Numbered from the stretch's first letter, positions 51,580 through 61,429 are shown. The stretch: DNA of 64,000 nucleotides from Oligoflexia bacterium (GCA_028277945.1 JANQFH010000049.1:82440-146439); one strand, 5' to 3'. The notes: generated by a model from the letters alone, not told the origin. Numbers and translations are program-made.

Positions 51580-53175
51580 CTAGTGCTGTTCGAGTTCCTC
51601 AGCTGCAGCATCTAGAGCTGTCTGAATGCTGATGAGAAGGCCATTTTCCGTAAATGGTTTCTGAATGAAACGCACATCCTTATCTAATATATCCTGATGC
51701 GCTAACATGGAATTGGCGTATCCGGACATGAAGAGCACTCTGGAAGGGTCATTCTGCTTGCAAAACTCATCTGCGAGCTCTTTACCAGACATCTTCGGCA
51801 TAACAACGTCCGTGAGCAGCAGGTCAATAGAGTCTTGGTGTGCTTTGGCAAGCTCTAAAGCCTCCACACCGTCTTTGGCATCCAAGACCTGATAGCCATA
51901 GTTGCAGAGGATGCGACGGATCATCTTCCTCACAGCCTCTTCATCCTCTGCCACCAAGATGGTTTCGTTCTTGCCACGGCGCGGAATGGGTTCCTTGCCC
52001 TCTATGGACACTCTGTCTGCGGCAACGTCTGCAACGGGAAAGTAAACCTTGAAGGTGGTACCGATATTCGGCTCTGAATAGACCCATATGTTGCCACCGG
52101 CACGTTTGACAATGCCATAGACCATGGCAAGTCCTAAACCTGTGCCTTTGTTTTTCTCCTTGGTGGAAAAGAAAGGCTCAAAGATCCTGCCTGCCACTTC
52201 ACGCGTCATGCCATGCCCTGTGTCACTCACCGTCACCAATACATACTTCCCTGGTTTGACACCGATACGGTTGCGCGCATATGCTTCATCGAGTTCGACT
52301 TCAGAAGTTTCAACAATCAACTTTCCTCCCCTAGGCATGGCATCGCGTGCGTTAATGGATAGATTGATAAAGACCTGTTCCAAGCGACCTGGATCTGCCT
52401 TAATGCGTGGTAGATTCGGCTTGCATATAGTGATTAACTGCACGTCAGCTCCGAGACTACGGCGAAGGAGTTTATCGGTCTTGGTAATCACTTCATTGAG
52501 ATCGAGAACCTTGGGCTGGATACTCTCTTTACGACCAAACACCAGGAGCTGACGTGTGAGATCAGCTGCACTTTTTGCAGCCCGTTGAATCTCGCGAAGA
52601 TCCTCCTCCGCCGCTTTGTTCCCGGAAACTGCCTCTTCAACAAACTGGGTATAGTTAATAATGATGCTGAGCAAATTATTGAAATCGTGAGCAACACCGC
52701 CAGCAAGACGGCCAATGGCTTCTAGTTTTTGTACTTGAATGGTGTGTGTCTCATGCGCTACTTGTTCGGTAACATCACGTAGAAAAACAGAATAGTTCGA
52801 GATCTCACCCCGCTCGTTACGAACAGGTGAAATCGTTACGTCTTTGTGAAAAAGCGTACCATCCTTTCTATGAATCATGCAGTGGTCGCGCCACACTTTA
52901 CCCATTTGGATTGTTTCCCACATGTCTTCATAAAACTCAGGCGAGTGATGTGTGCTTTCAAAAAAACGTAGCGTCTTACCAACGAGCTCGGCTTCGCTAT
53001 AACCAGAGTCGTGCTGGAGCGCAGGGTTGGCAAATTGGACCACCCCCTCGGCATCCGTAACCAAAACGGCTTCCACAAGGCACTCCAATACGTTGGCCAA
53101 ATCCACTTGTTGGAGCACCCGACGCTGCTTTGATTTTTTTGACTTTTGTTGTATTCCCATACCGATGGTAGGCAT
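51580..53175 (-). CDS. PAS-domain hybrid histidine kinase with receiver domain
   Basis: This 531-residue soluble sensor has a PAS domain (about 25-138), a phosphoacceptor histidine in GGVAHDFNNLLS (His 163), ATPase boxes (NLSINARDAM, VSDTGHGM, GTGLGLAMVYG) and a receiver domain (about 404-520). The receiver aspartate is in LLLTDVVMPKMSG (Asp 456). It has no membrane helix, so it senses a cytoplasmic signal. No separate response regulator gene lies beside it. The 283-base upstream region is described separately. Confidence 0.92.
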   Translation of the reverse strand: MPTIGMGIQQKSKKSKQRRVLQQVDLANVLECLVEAVLVTDAEGVVQFANPALQHDSGYSEAELVGKTLRFFESTHHSPEFYEDMWETIQMGKVWRDHCMIHRKDGTLFHKDVTISPVRNERGEISNYSVFLRDVTEQVAHETHTIQVQKLEAIGRLAGGVAHDFNNLLSIIINYTQFVEEAVSGNKAAEEDLREIQRAAKSAADLTRQLLVFGRKESIQPKVLDLNEVITKTDKLLRRSLGADVQLITICKPNLPRIKADPGRLEQVFINLSINARDAMPRGGKLIVETSEVELDEAYARNRIGVKPGKYVLVTVSDTGHGMTREVAGRIFEPFFSTKEKNKGTGLGLAMVYGIVKRAGGNIWVYSEPNIGTTFKVYFPVADVAADRVSIEGKEPIPRRGKNETILVAEDEEAVRKMIRRILCNYGYQVLDAKDGVEALELAKAHQDSIDLLLTDVVMPKMSGKELADEFCKQNDPSRVLFMSGYANSMLAHQDILDKDVRFIQKPFTENGLLISIQTALDAAAEELEQH

Positions 53176-53374
53176 TGACTGACTCCTTATATTCTAACCT
53201 GTATTCAAATTTACCGTGTACTTTTAGTGATTCACGGGTCTCCTGGTTCGAGGTTACATTAGAGCAAGATACAGACCAAAACCGTCCAGCCACGCCTCAA
53301 CGTTATTCATCAAGTGATAACAGGCAGTTGTATTTAGAACGCCGCTGCTTAAGAATCTGCGTCAACACTGCCTT

Positions 53375-53422
53375 GTTCCGATTCGGAACCCACCCATTCC
53401 AATTTGATCCATTTTGGATCAA
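53375..53422. repeat. Two small inverted repeats upstream of the kinase gene
   Basis: GTTCCG-ATT-CGGAAC (53375-53389) and TTGATCC-ATTTT-GGATCAA (53404-53422) lie 15 bases apart. Neither has a T run, so they look more like operators than terminators. They lie between the kinase gene and the GNNG-repeat gene, both on the minus strand. Nothing else is seen in 53176-53463. Confidence 0.4.
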
Positions 53423-53463
53423 TTATCGGGGCATTGCCTTATTTGTGTGGTTTGGTTGGCTTA

Positions 53464-54459
53464 TTATTGGCCATCAGGATCCGATGGCGTGCCTTCAAAG
53501 TTAAAATTATTCTGCCAGTCGTAGGCGTGGTCGGAGTCTGTTCCTCTCTCTCCCTGTTCTTCCAACACACAGCTCAATGCCTTTAGAATCCTTGTCTCCC
53601 TTGGATCCATGTCAGGCTCAGTCTCTAAATCTGAGGTTGTCAGAGACTGGCAGCGAGTAGGGCAGAGTATCCTAGTTGCGGCATTTTTAGGGGCGGCTGC
53701 TTCCTCAGCCGCTGGCAGCGTGCTGGACTCGGAACAGAAAATGGCTCCCTTATAACCAATACAAGTAGGGAAATCCCATAGGTAGGGGATGTTGGGGGCA
53801 GGGCTACCGTTGTTGCCGAGGCGGCGACCATTATTGCCCAACATGCCATTGTTGCCTGGCATGCCGTTATTACCTAACATACCGTTGTTTCCCAACGCAG
53901 CTTTGCCGTTGTTGCCTGGTAAGCTCTTTTTGGCGATCTCGAGTATCTCTGCCAGCAAGTCAACTTCAACTGTAAAAGGGTCGCCCCCATTCGCGACTAA
54001 TTGGACCCATTCAGCCTTATCCTCGTCTTGCCCCCAGACAATTGGGAAACGCCCCACGGTAAAAAAGTGTCCGACCCATCGTTCGTTGGGCGAGCCGTTG
54101 TTACCCAGTCGAGCAAAAGCAACGTTTTTAAAACCCCACGCAGTCAAATCTTCTAAGGTTGGACTCACACCACCGTCGAAGTTCTGTGCAAACCTCTCCA
54201 CCTCGCTCATTATGCGTTGAAAATCTGCCAGCCGGATCGTTAGCCTTTCTCCTGTTGAAAAGTCCATGGTGAGCATAATCACAGAACCTGTAGCGGGCTG
54301 TTCATTGGGTTGGAACAAGGCCTCGACAAGGTCTGGCTGGGTGCAGCGAGGCACCCGCTGGGCGTAGCCATCACTGGCTAGCAAGACCAAAGAGGGCGTC
54401 AGTAGCGTCGTACAAATTACGGAGAGGACAAAGCGTCGCAGCACTGTACAGGTCTCCAT
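53464..54459 (-). CDS. Secreted protein with GNNG tandem repeats
   Basis: This protein of about 331 residues has a signal peptide (RRFVLSVICTTLLTPSLVLL, cleavage near YAQ). Around residues 180-230 it has tandem repeats of LGNNG and PGNNG (LGNNGMLGNNGMPGNNGML), with further LGNNG copies on both sides, for example LARLGNNGSP earlier. Six cysteines lie mostly at the two ends. The repeat region is glycine-asparagine-rich and may be a flexible or ligand-binding surface stretch. A longer start at 54537 is possible. No enzyme motif is visible. Confidence 0.75.
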   Translation of the reverse strand: METCTVLRRFVLSVICTTLLTPSLVLLASDGYAQRVPRCTQPDLVEALFQPNEQPATGSVIMLTMDFSTGERLTIRLADFQRIMSEVERFAQNFDGGVSPTLEDLTAWGFKNVAFARLGNNGSPNERWVGHFFTVGRFPIVWGQDEDKAEWVQLVANGGDPFTVEVDLLAEILEIAKKSLPGNNGKAALGNNGMLGNNGMPGNNGMLGNNGRRLGNNGSPAPNIPYLWDFPTCIGYKGAIFCSESSTLPAAEEAAAPKNAATRILCPTRCQSLTTSDLETEPDMDPRETRILKALSCVLEEQGERGTDSDHAYDWQNNFNFEGTPSDPDGQ

Positions 54460-54536
54460 CGCTGAGTAACCTTCGCTCCATGCCATAGCACTGCCATTGC
54501 GTCGTGTCAATAGCAAGCGACCCACCTCTCTAACCA

Positions 54537-55532
54537 CTAGGCTGGCTGCCGTTGATAGGTACCGAGGTAAGGAGTCCGCCTACAAAAGCTGAGTTTATGG
54601 CCTTGCTGAATCGGTCTTTTACCTCGCTGTAGCATGACGATGCCGATGAGAATGATAGCCACACCGAGAGCCTCCGTCGGCGTTGGCAGGTTGCCGTAGA
54701 AGCCAAAATCTAGCAGGATCGCCGCCACAGGAATGAGGTAGCTGACCGCGCCGGCACGGACAGCACCCCATCTCTTGGTAAAGAGTGAGTAAAGGTGGTT
54801 GGCCACAGCACTGGCAACAATACCCAGGTACAAGATTCCGCATAGACCCCCGAACGAGAACTGCAGACTCTCAACCGCGGGAACTCCCTCGACCATCACA
54901 GTCAAAAGCGCGATGGCGATAAAACTAATGAGGTTTTGCTGGTAGACGCACGCCTCTAGAGTTGGGGCTTTTCTCATCTGCAGCAGCTTGCGATTGCAAA
55001 TGGTTCCCAAAGCAAAGGTCGTGGATGAGAGCAGTATGAAGATGCAGCCCGTGAGCTCGCTTTGGCTACCTTCCAAGTGTACCTTTGGTGCAAAGACCAG
55101 AAGGATCCCAGCCATACCGATGATTAAGCTGAGTAGAACCTGAGGAGAGCAGGACTCTCTATGTTTTGCCATGACCCAGGAGAGCACGAAGACCAACAGA
55201 GGGACGGTGCTCTCGATAATGCCTCCTAGGCCAGCTGAGGTATTCTGTAGGCCCATAAAAAAGAGAGCAAAGGTGGTGGCCTGCAGCAATAGGCCAGCCC
55301 CCCACACCTTGAAAAGCAACATCGCCGGCAGCGTGAGTGGTTTTCGTAACAACACGCGGTAGAGGATGGTTAGCACAACCAGTGAGATCCCGAGACGGAG
55401 CGTAGTAGTTTGCAGAGGTGAGCAGCTACTCACAGCAGCCTTGCCAGCGATCAGACAGCCACCATAGGCGAATCCGAGCAGCACAAAGAGCAGGTAGAGT
55501 CTGTCTGGTATAATTTTTTTTAATTTCTGCAT
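54537..55532 (-). CDS. EamA/DMT-family transporter
   Basis: This 331-residue protein has about ten hydrophobic segments in two EamA repeats, beginning LYLLFVLLGFAYGGCLIAGKAA and AGLGGIIESTVPLLVFVLSW. A short basic C-terminal tail (GKRPIQQGHKLSFCRRT) follows. Family members export amino acids, nucleosides or other metabolites. It is divergent from the helix-turn-helix gene at 55801 across 268 bases that hold repeated operator-like motifs, so that regulator may control it. Confidence 0.85.
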   Translation of the reverse strand: MQKLKKIIPDRLYLLFVLLGFAYGGCLIAGKAAVSSCSPLQTTTLRLGISLVVLTILYRVLLRKPLTLPAMLLFKVWGAGLLLQATTFALFFMGLQNTSAGLGGIIESTVPLLVFVLSWVMAKHRESCSPQVLLSLIIGMAGILLVFAPKVHLEGSQSELTGCIFILLSSTTFALGTICNRKLLQMRKAPTLEACVYQQNLISFIAIALLTVMVEGVPAVESLQFSFGGLCGILYLGIVASAVANHLYSLFTKRWGAVRAGAVSYLIPVAAILLDFGFYGNLPTPTEALGVAIILIGIVMLQRGKRPIQQGHKLSFCRRTPYLGTYQRQPA

Positions 55533-55616
55533 GTTACGCCTCTTCTACAAAGTTCTCTTTCGAATGGCCCATAGATATCATGTGAAGATCTCATTCCAAA
55601 GTAAAACCATAAAAGT

Positions 55617-55777
55617 ATTGCTAGGTAATACCAATAGAGGATTTGAGTAGGTTTTATGATATTAACTATTGCTTTGACATGAAAAGGATTGTTAGATAAT
55701 ACCAAACTCTTTGTATAGCATTATTCTAGGAGCTTGCTGGTAATACGTGAAACTAGAGGGTTATCTGGTAACACCTC
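55617..55777. promoter_or_regulatory. Operator-like repeat array and promoter before the helix-turn-helix gene
   Basis: A motif close to GCTAGGTAATACC recurs: GCTAGGTAATACC (55620-55632), GTTAGATAATACC (55691-55703), GCTGGTAATACG (55735-55746) and TATCTGGTAACACC (55762-55775). A strong TTGACA lies at 55674-55679 with GATAAT 15 bases or TAATAC 17 bases downstream, overlapping the second copy. Binding of the downstream regulator to these copies would allow autoregulation and control of the divergent transporter. This is inference. Confidence 0.5.
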
Positions 55778-55800
55778 TCTCACTTTAGGAGGATTGACCC

Positions 55801-56583
55801 ATGCCAGAAGAGATCAAGGGTAAGCGCTTCAAAGAGGTTCTTAAGCACATTATCAAAAGACGGGGCCATAAGTATCAGCAGGTTGCTGAACTGCTTGGCG
55901 TCTCCCTACCTACAGTCAAACGCATATTAAACCAGGATGATCTCTCCTTTGAGCGGCTGCTCACTATCTTGGATTGGCTTGGCTTGAGCCTTGGACAATT
56001 GGCTGAGTTGGTCGAAAAGCAGAAAAAGGTAATGAGGGGATATTATTCGGAAAAACAGCAGGAGTTTCTAGCCAGCCACCTGCATCATATGTACATCTAC
56101 ACTGAGCTTGCCAAGGGACGCTCACGAGACGATTTACGTCAAAAGTTCAACCTCACGCACAAGTCTGTTGAGAAATACCTCTTTGATTTAGATCGCTACA
56201 ATCTTATTGAGCTGCTGCCAGGTGGGAAGGTACGGCTTTTAAAGGAAAATCCGATGTTGATGGCGGCCGGTGGGATTTTGTTCCGTACTGTGATGAAAAA
56301 AAGCTTTGCAGTTCTAATGAGAGAACAAGAAAAATACGGAAACGACATTGACAATCCAAAAATTACCACTGATTTTCGTGCCCAATTACCCATGCGTGCA
56401 GAAACCTATGCAAAAATGCGTACCGACATGACTGAGCTAATTGACAGATACGACTCTGCTTCCAAGGTGGAGTTGGCGGTTGAAGCACGGGAAAATCTGG
56501 TGCCGGTCTTTTACTATGGCATTGGTGGTTGGACTACAGACCTACGCACAGAGGTTTATGGTTCGCCCCGCAACTTTGAGTGA
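55801..56583 (+). CDS. XRE-type helix-turn-helix regulator
   Basis: This 260-residue protein starts with a helix-turn-helix (YQQVAELLGVSLPTVKRILNQDD, about 25-47). A second winged-helix-like part (RDDLRQKFNLTHKSVEKYLFDL) and a C-terminal ligand or dimer region follow. AGGAGG lies six bases before the ATG. The two-part layout is common in regulators of predatory and deltaproteobacterial lineages. Its operator array lies upstream. The signal is unknown. Confidence 0.82.
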   Translation: MPEEIKGKRFKEVLKHIIKRRGHKYQQVAELLGVSLPTVKRILNQDDLSFERLLTILDWLGLSLGQLAELVEKQKKVMRGYYSEKQQEFLASHLHHMYIYTELAKGRSRDDLRQKFNLTHKSVEKYLFDLDRYNLIELLPGGKVRLLKENPMLMAAGGILFRTVMKKSFAVLMREQEKYGNDIDNPKITTDFRAQLPMRAETYAKMRTDMTELIDRYDSASKVELAVEARENLVPVFYYGIGGWTTDLRTEVYGSPRNFE

Positions 56584-56614
56584 GATGAACATCGGTCTAT
56601 AGGACCCCGTAACA

Positions 56615-57388
56615 CTAGGCTAGCCTGCCGCCAAACTTGGCTACGGCCTTAGGAAAGGTGATGATCTTGGCGCGTATCTGCGCGGCTCTCGGCCTCTCTG
56701 AAACTGGATCCACATAGATCATGCCATACTTATTGGCCTCGGTCGGATACTGCTTACCAACAACGACGTTGGCAAGCGGCACATCGAATGTATAGGAGTA
56801 TTCACTCGCGCCAGTAAACCAGTGGACGTTGTCTTTTTCATCCGACATGGAGACCGTTGTTCCTGGAGTCAAGATTGCATCCCGCGTTGGCGTTAGGATC
56901 AAGTGGCTCCCCTCATCCCGCAGACGATCGTAAGTCCGTGTATGGACCTTGCCTTTAACAATGAGATGGGCTGAGACGATATTATTGTGCGCATGCGGTG
57001 GCGTGGCTGCGCCTCGCTTGTAGGCAAAGATCTTTCTGCCAAAACCTAGTTGATTCGGCAGCCCTTGAATGCGAGGAAAGCGCACATCTATCACCGCACC
57101 AATATCTGCAGGATAGCGCACCCCCGCAAGCAAACGGTCAAAGTCAATAAACTGCAGTAGATCCGTCAAGCTGATGGTTGTGTGTAGCGCTTCAATGCGC
57201 CTCTGCCACTCTACCAGACTAATCGTCGCACGCCTGAGATCTCGACACATCTCATACAACTGCCGCAACCACTTCGCCATGATCGGCTTAACTTCCCGAG
57301 CAAAAGCGTCGACGCTAAAGCTCGTCTGTAGAAAGGAGTAGAGAACCAGGGTTGCAACCAGATCTTTGGTAAACTCCCGACGTGTCAT
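56615..57388 (-). CDS. Exported cupin-fold protein
   Basis: This 257-residue protein begins MTRREFTKDLVATLVLYSFL, with a twin-arginine-like start. The C-terminal half has a cupin pattern PPHAHNNIVSAHLIVKGKVHTRTY that could bind a metal through two or three histidines, resembling thiol-dioxygenase-type cupins. A Glu-poor motif makes metal binding uncertain. The N-terminal half is helical (LRQLYEMCRDLRRATI). It lies eight bases after a DUF4136 lipoprotein gene on the same strand, so the two may be an operon. Confidence 0.6.
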   Translation of the reverse strand: MTRREFTKDLVATLVLYSFLQTSFSVDAFAREVKPIMAKWLRQLYEMCRDLRRATISLVEWQRRIEALHTTISLTDLLQFIDFDRLLAGVRYPADIGAVIDVRFPRIQGLPNQLGFGRKIFAYKRGAATPPHAHNNIVSAHLIVKGKVHTRTYDRLRDEGSHLILTPTRDAILTPGTTVSMSDEKDNVHWFTGASEYSYTFDVPLANVVVGKQYPTEANKYGMIYVDPVSERPRAAQIRAKIITFPKAVAKFGGRLA

Positions 57389-57396
57389 TAAAGAGC

Positions 57397-57942
57397 TTAC
57401 TTTGGTGGAAAGTAGGCGAGTATATCGGCCACACCTTGATCGATCTTTGGATAGATTTCACGCGGATTGAGATCTGGGGAGATTTCTGACTTTGCCCAGC
57501 CGCGCCACAAAACGCGTCTTTCGTCTGGCGTTAACATTTCAAGAACCAAACTGCCTTCTCTGTAGCCAACGTCCACGGTCTGGATTATCGGCGTATCACC
57601 TCGTGCTGTAATGTTCTTTGTCAAAGTGCGGGTTTGATCCTGTTGGGCGACAATGTAATGCGCTATAAAATCAACTGCACCGCTGTCAACTTTAGTAAAA
57701 CCACTTAGCGCCATCCGATGCTCTACGGCACGACGAATCTGCGCGTGAATAGCTGGGTAGTTGGTATTCCTTGGCTCGCCCGCTCGCAAGGAGGCCGCTG
57801 ACCAACGGTAGGTGCGAAGCTGTGAAAACTTTGTGAAGTTATCATAGCTATGCTGAACGTTTATTGGCGCACAGCCAAATGAAATGATCAAAGAGCTAGC
57901 CAATGCCAAGAGCAATAATCGAAACCACATAATGCACCTCAT
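57397..57942 (-). CDS. DUF4136-type lipoprotein
   Basis: This 181-residue protein has a lipobox ISFGC and the DUF4136 pattern: HSYDNFTKFSQLRTYRW, then RRAVEHRMALSGFTKV, then DFIAHY. The family is found in outer-membrane-associated lipoproteins of unknown role. It precedes the cupin gene by eight bases. Upstream 57943-58086 is A/T-rich and divergent to the binding-protein gene. Confidence 0.8.
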   Translation of the reverse strand: MRCIMWFRLLLLALASSLIISFGCAPINVQHSYDNFTKFSQLRTYRWSAASLRAGEPRNTNYPAIHAQIRRAVEHRMALSGFTKVDSGAVDFIAHYIVAQQDQTRTLTKNITARGDTPIIQTVDVGYREGSLVLEMLTPDERRVLWRGWAKSEISPDLNPREIYPKIDQGVADILAYFPPK

Positions 57943-58086
57943 GGAATTTCATTTTATGTCACTATCATTTATCTGTCACGATCTATATGTCGAAAATAAC
58001 TATTTAAAATAATTGTCCTCTATTAGGTGGTGGCCTAAAAACTTGAGATGTTTTGACATGGCTCTAAGGTGTCCCGTGGGTTCGAA

Positions 58087-59706
58087 ATGAATATTTCCTG
58101 CCACAAAGTGGTGTTGCTAATCTTAGTAACCTGGTCTCTCATCCCTGCAAACACACATGGTGAACAAGTTTTTGCCTTCAATAACCTGGGCGAACCAGAA
58201 ACGCTAGACCCAACCATTGCCGCGGGGCCTATTGAAGAGGCTATTTTAAATGCGCTCTTTGAGGGACTTACCAGCAAAGACCCTAAAACACTAGAACCCG
58301 TGCCAGGCGTGGCGCAGCGTTGGAAACTGAGCAAAGATGGTAAAACCTACACCTTCCACTTGCGCAAAGATGCTCGCTGGAGAAATGGTGATCGCCTCAC
58401 GGCATCTGACTTTGTCTATGCCTGGCAGCGGCTTCTCAATCCAGCTACCGGAGCCACCCTCGCCTACCATCTCTATTACGTGGTTGGCGCCGAGGACTAT
58501 GTTCACGGCAAGCTAGATGATTTTAGCAAGGTGGGTATTCGCGCCATCGACAGACACACCTTAGAAGTACGCCTAAAACATCCAGTACCCTACTTCTTAT
58601 ACCTGTGTAGTTTTTATCCGCTGTTTCCGGTTCACAAGAAAACCATCGAAAAACATGGCAAGCGCTGGACACGAGTTGAGAATATCGTCTCTAACGGACC
58701 TTTTACGCTAAGGCACTGGCGACCGAACGATCGGATCATCGTTGAAAAAGCTAACATCTATTGGGATAGACAAAACATCCTTTTGGATAAGGTGGTTTTC
58801 TACGCTATGGATAATAAGGAAACCGGTCTAAACCTTTACAAAACAGGCAAGATCCACTGGACCGGCAGGTCGCCACTACCGGTCTCCCGACTTGAAGAAC
58901 TGCGCCAACGCAACGACTATCACGAACCTACACGCTTGGCCACAGACTTCATCCGCTTGAACCTGCAACAGAAACCCTTTGACAATATCTTGGTTCGTAA
59001 AGCGCTGAGCCTTGCCATTGACCGACAACTCATTGTAGATAAAGTCACCAAGACAGGAGAGCGGCCCGCTCACAGCCTGTCTCTACGGATGGGACAGTAC
59101 ACACCCCCGCAAACCCAACCCTTTAATCCAAAACAGGCAGCCAAGCTTCTCAATAAAGCAGGTTTTTGTGCGCCAGGGCTGCAAACACCCAACTGTCAAG
59201 CCTTTCCCAAGGTAGAACTTCTCTACAACACCAACCGCCGCCATGAGTTGGTGATGCTGGCCATCCAACAGATGTGGAGGCAACACCTAGGCATTAAAGA
59301 CGTTGTGCTCATCAACCGCGAGTGGAAAACCTACGTGAAAAATTTGAAAGCAAGGGAGTTCAGCCTCATTCGCACTGGCTGGGTGGTTGACTTTCCCGAT
59401 CCGATTTCCTTTATCGAGGTCTTTGTCACGGGCGGTAGCCGTAACTTTACCTCCTGGGGAAATAAGCAGTACGACCAACTAGTCGCAGACTCACGTTTAC
59501 AAACTAACGCAACCAAAAGACTAAACATGCTTCACAAGGCCGAGAGCATCTTAATGGAGGAGCTGCCTATTATTCCAATCTACCATTACACCTCCTCCTT
59601 TCTACTCAGTGATAAGGTCTCCGGGTTCTACGGAAACTACATGGGTGTGCACCCTTATAAAGGGATTAGCCTAAATACCGCTCTCGATCACAAGCAAACC
59701 CTATGA
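58087..59706 (+). CDS. OppA-like peptide/solute-binding protein (ABC transporter)
   Basis: This 539-residue protein belongs to solute-binding family 5. The signal peptide is followed by FNNLGEPETLDPTIAAGPIEE, the family start. Later parts are KDGKTYTFHLRKDARWRNGD and ASDFVYAWQRLLNP, then ALSLAIDRQLIVDKV and VDFPDPISFIEVF. It would bind peptides in the periplasm for an ABC importer. The permease and ATPase genes are absent here, so it may feed a transporter elsewhere. The ATG at 58087 follows GGG six bases upstream; a GTG at 58069 is less likely. Confidence 0.92.
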   Translation: MNISCHKVVLLILVTWSLIPANTHGEQVFAFNNLGEPETLDPTIAAGPIEEAILNALFEGLTSKDPKTLEPVPGVAQRWKLSKDGKTYTFHLRKDARWRNGDRLTASDFVYAWQRLLNPATGATLAYHLYYVVGAEDYVHGKLDDFSKVGIRAIDRHTLEVRLKHPVPYFLYLCSFYPLFPVHKKTIEKHGKRWTRVENIVSNGPFTLRHWRPNDRIIVEKANIYWDRQNILLDKVVFYAMDNKETGLNLYKTGKIHWTGRSPLPVSRLEELRQRNDYHEPTRLATDFIRLNLQQKPFDNILVRKALSLAIDRQLIVDKVTKTGERPAHSLSLRMGQYTPPQTQPFNPKQAAKLLNKAGFCAPGLQTPNCQAFPKVELLYNTNRRHELVMLAIQQMWRQHLGIKDVVLINREWKTYVKNLKAREFSLIRTGWVVDFPDPISFIEVFVTGGSRNFTSWGNKQYDQLVADSRLQTNATKRLNMLHKAESILMEELPIIPIYHYTSSFLLSDKVSGFYGNYMGVHPYKGISLNTALDHKQTL

Positions 59707-59945
59707 CCGAGCGTGAGCTCCTAAAACAGGCGCGGCAACTCGCGGGTAGCATTGGCAGCTACCGCGGTCTCTACCAAGTACCCATGCATATTGCGCTAGT
59801 TCTGGCATTGATGTGCCTTGGGCCAACTGGCTCGGCAACCAACTGCTGGGAAGAGAGAAACAACGGCGTAGGAAATGTGCTGCTGTTTACTATGGTAACC
59901 TTAGGAATTTGGTGGATTTGGTGCCGAAGACGAAAGCTGGGATAA
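59703..59945 (+). CDS. Small membrane protein downstream of the binding protein
   Basis: This 80-residue protein has one or two hydrophobic segments (PMHIALVLALMCLGPTG and NVLLFTMVTLGIWWIWC) and a basic C terminus (RRRKLG). Its ATG overlaps the stop of the binding-protein gene (ATGA), so translation is coupled. I do not recognise a family. It may anchor or cap the solute-binding protein, which is inference. Confidence 0.6.
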   Translation: MTERELLKQARQLAGSIGSYRGLYQVPMHIALVLALMCLGPTGSATNCWEERNNGVGNVLLFTMVTLGIWWIWCRRRKLG

Positions 59946-59952
59946 AAAAAGT

Positions 59953-61251
59953 CTAGCCACCTTGAATTAGTGTCTCGATCTCAGCAGCTTCCATATCTCC
60001 GATAACCTGCCTCGCATTGATTTCAAAATTTCTTAGAAATCCTTCTCTCTCAGCACTGACTTCCACACCGGTGTCATACAGTCTATCCAGCCACTCATCC
60101 TCGCTAATGCCTTTCAATAGCGTTTCCAGCGCATAGACTCTGTGCAAGGGCAACACTTGCTTGACCGCTTCCCGGACTATGGGATCATTACCAACCTGTC
60201 CTGCAAAGTGTTCTCGCAACACGGTTAACCCAAATCCTAGTCTGGCAAGGCGAGTCCGATTCAGGAGTGCATCAATATAGTCTGCTGCAGCTTCCTTCTC
60301 AAAAAGCTTAGCAACTCCCCTTATGATCTGGCTTTCCTGAGGGTCACTAGGATCTACAAATAACATCAAGCTAAGAAGAAAGGGTCTATGTATGGTGATT
60401 TCTCCATGTATTTCAAATAAGGCAGTTGCTATCTCAGTTGGCGAATCGCGATCCACCATTCGTAGCTGTTCGTAGATGAGTTCTAGCTCTGATAGGGCGA
60501 CTAACAATGGATACCCCCCTATCTCGATTCGAGCAGCCTCCGATAAATCGAGCACTAGATTACAACCACCCTTGTTGTGAGCGAGCGCATCTTTCAATTT
60601 AGTACGACCCATTTTATGCCCCAGCTCAGACGGCAGTAAAGTACTACGAACGAGGATCGTACCCTTTAGATCAGAGCCCTCATAGCTGACTTCGTTATAA
60701 CCAAGCACATCGTAGCCGAAGGATTCATCGAGCATTTTCTCTAGCTCCCTCTGGGATGTACCTTTATCGATGGAAAAACCCCACAACTCTTTGGGCCAGT
60801 AGTGCAGAGATTCTACAAAGGCCTTACCATATATCTGGCCGATGTTTGGATCTACAAGTTGCTCAAAGACCTTGATGGGCCATTCATCTTCTCCAGTGCA
60901 TTGTCGCACTCGAAATCGGTAGCAAAGATAATCCAACTGTGCTCGAGCTAACTTAAGTTTGCCTTGCGGAGTCTTTTCATCGGCAAACCTTTTTAGAAAC
61001 CGGCGATACTCGTTTCTCGGTTTTGCTGGATAGAGAAAGAGTCCTTGGTCGCCAAATTGAGATTCAAGAAAGTCTTGTGCGGGTTTCACCAGTCGGTCAT
61101 AGAGGAGCTGTCCTGCTTCGACCATTTCGCTGGAAAAAGGCTGCTCATGAATGACCAACCGTGCATCTTCTTCTGCCCAGGCCGCACCCGGCGCAATCAG
61201 GACGATCCATGCTAGCAAAGATGTCCACTTCACAAGTACTCGCAATGCCAT
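59953..61251 (-). CDS. Exported protein of unknown function
   Basis: This 432-residue protein has a signal peptide (MALRVLVKWTSLLAWIVLIA, cleavage near AWA-EED) and a mostly helical, soluble mature part. It has no motif I recognise; segments such as RIEIGGYPLLVALSELELIYEQL suggest paired helices. The GTG at 61275 would add eight residues. It is convergent with the small membrane protein gene. Confidence 0.72.
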   Translation of the reverse strand: MALRVLVKWTSLLAWIVLIAPGAAWAEEDARLVIHEQPFSSEMVEAGQLLYDRLVKPAQDFLESQFGDQGLFLYPAKPRNEYRRFLKRFADEKTPQGKLKLARAQLDYLCYRFRVRQCTGEDEWPIKVFEQLVDPNIGQIYGKAFVESLHYWPKELWGFSIDKGTSQRELEKMLDESFGYDVLGYNEVSYEGSDLKGTILVRSTLLPSELGHKMGRTKLKDALAHNKGGCNLVLDLSEAARIEIGGYPLLVALSELELIYEQLRMVDRDSPTEIATALFEIHGEITIHRPFLLSLMLFVDPSDPQESQIIRGVAKLFEKEAAADYIDALLNRTRLARLGFGLTVLREHFAGQVGNDPIVREAVKQVLPLHRVYALETLLKGISEDEWLDRLYDTGVEVSAEREGFLRNFEINARQVIGDMEAAEIETLIQGG

Positions 61252-61429
61252 TGTCTGACCTATAGTTCCCAACACGGTTTGATCTATGAGTTAAAGCAAA
61301 TCCTAAGCCAGCACTTTTAAAACTTTACCAAGTGATTACAGATACCTACCTGGAAGAAGCCAGGCCTGTATGAGACAACCGAGTCGCATCAAAAACCATT
61401 AATTTTTGGAGGATGGCCTCGAAACTTCC

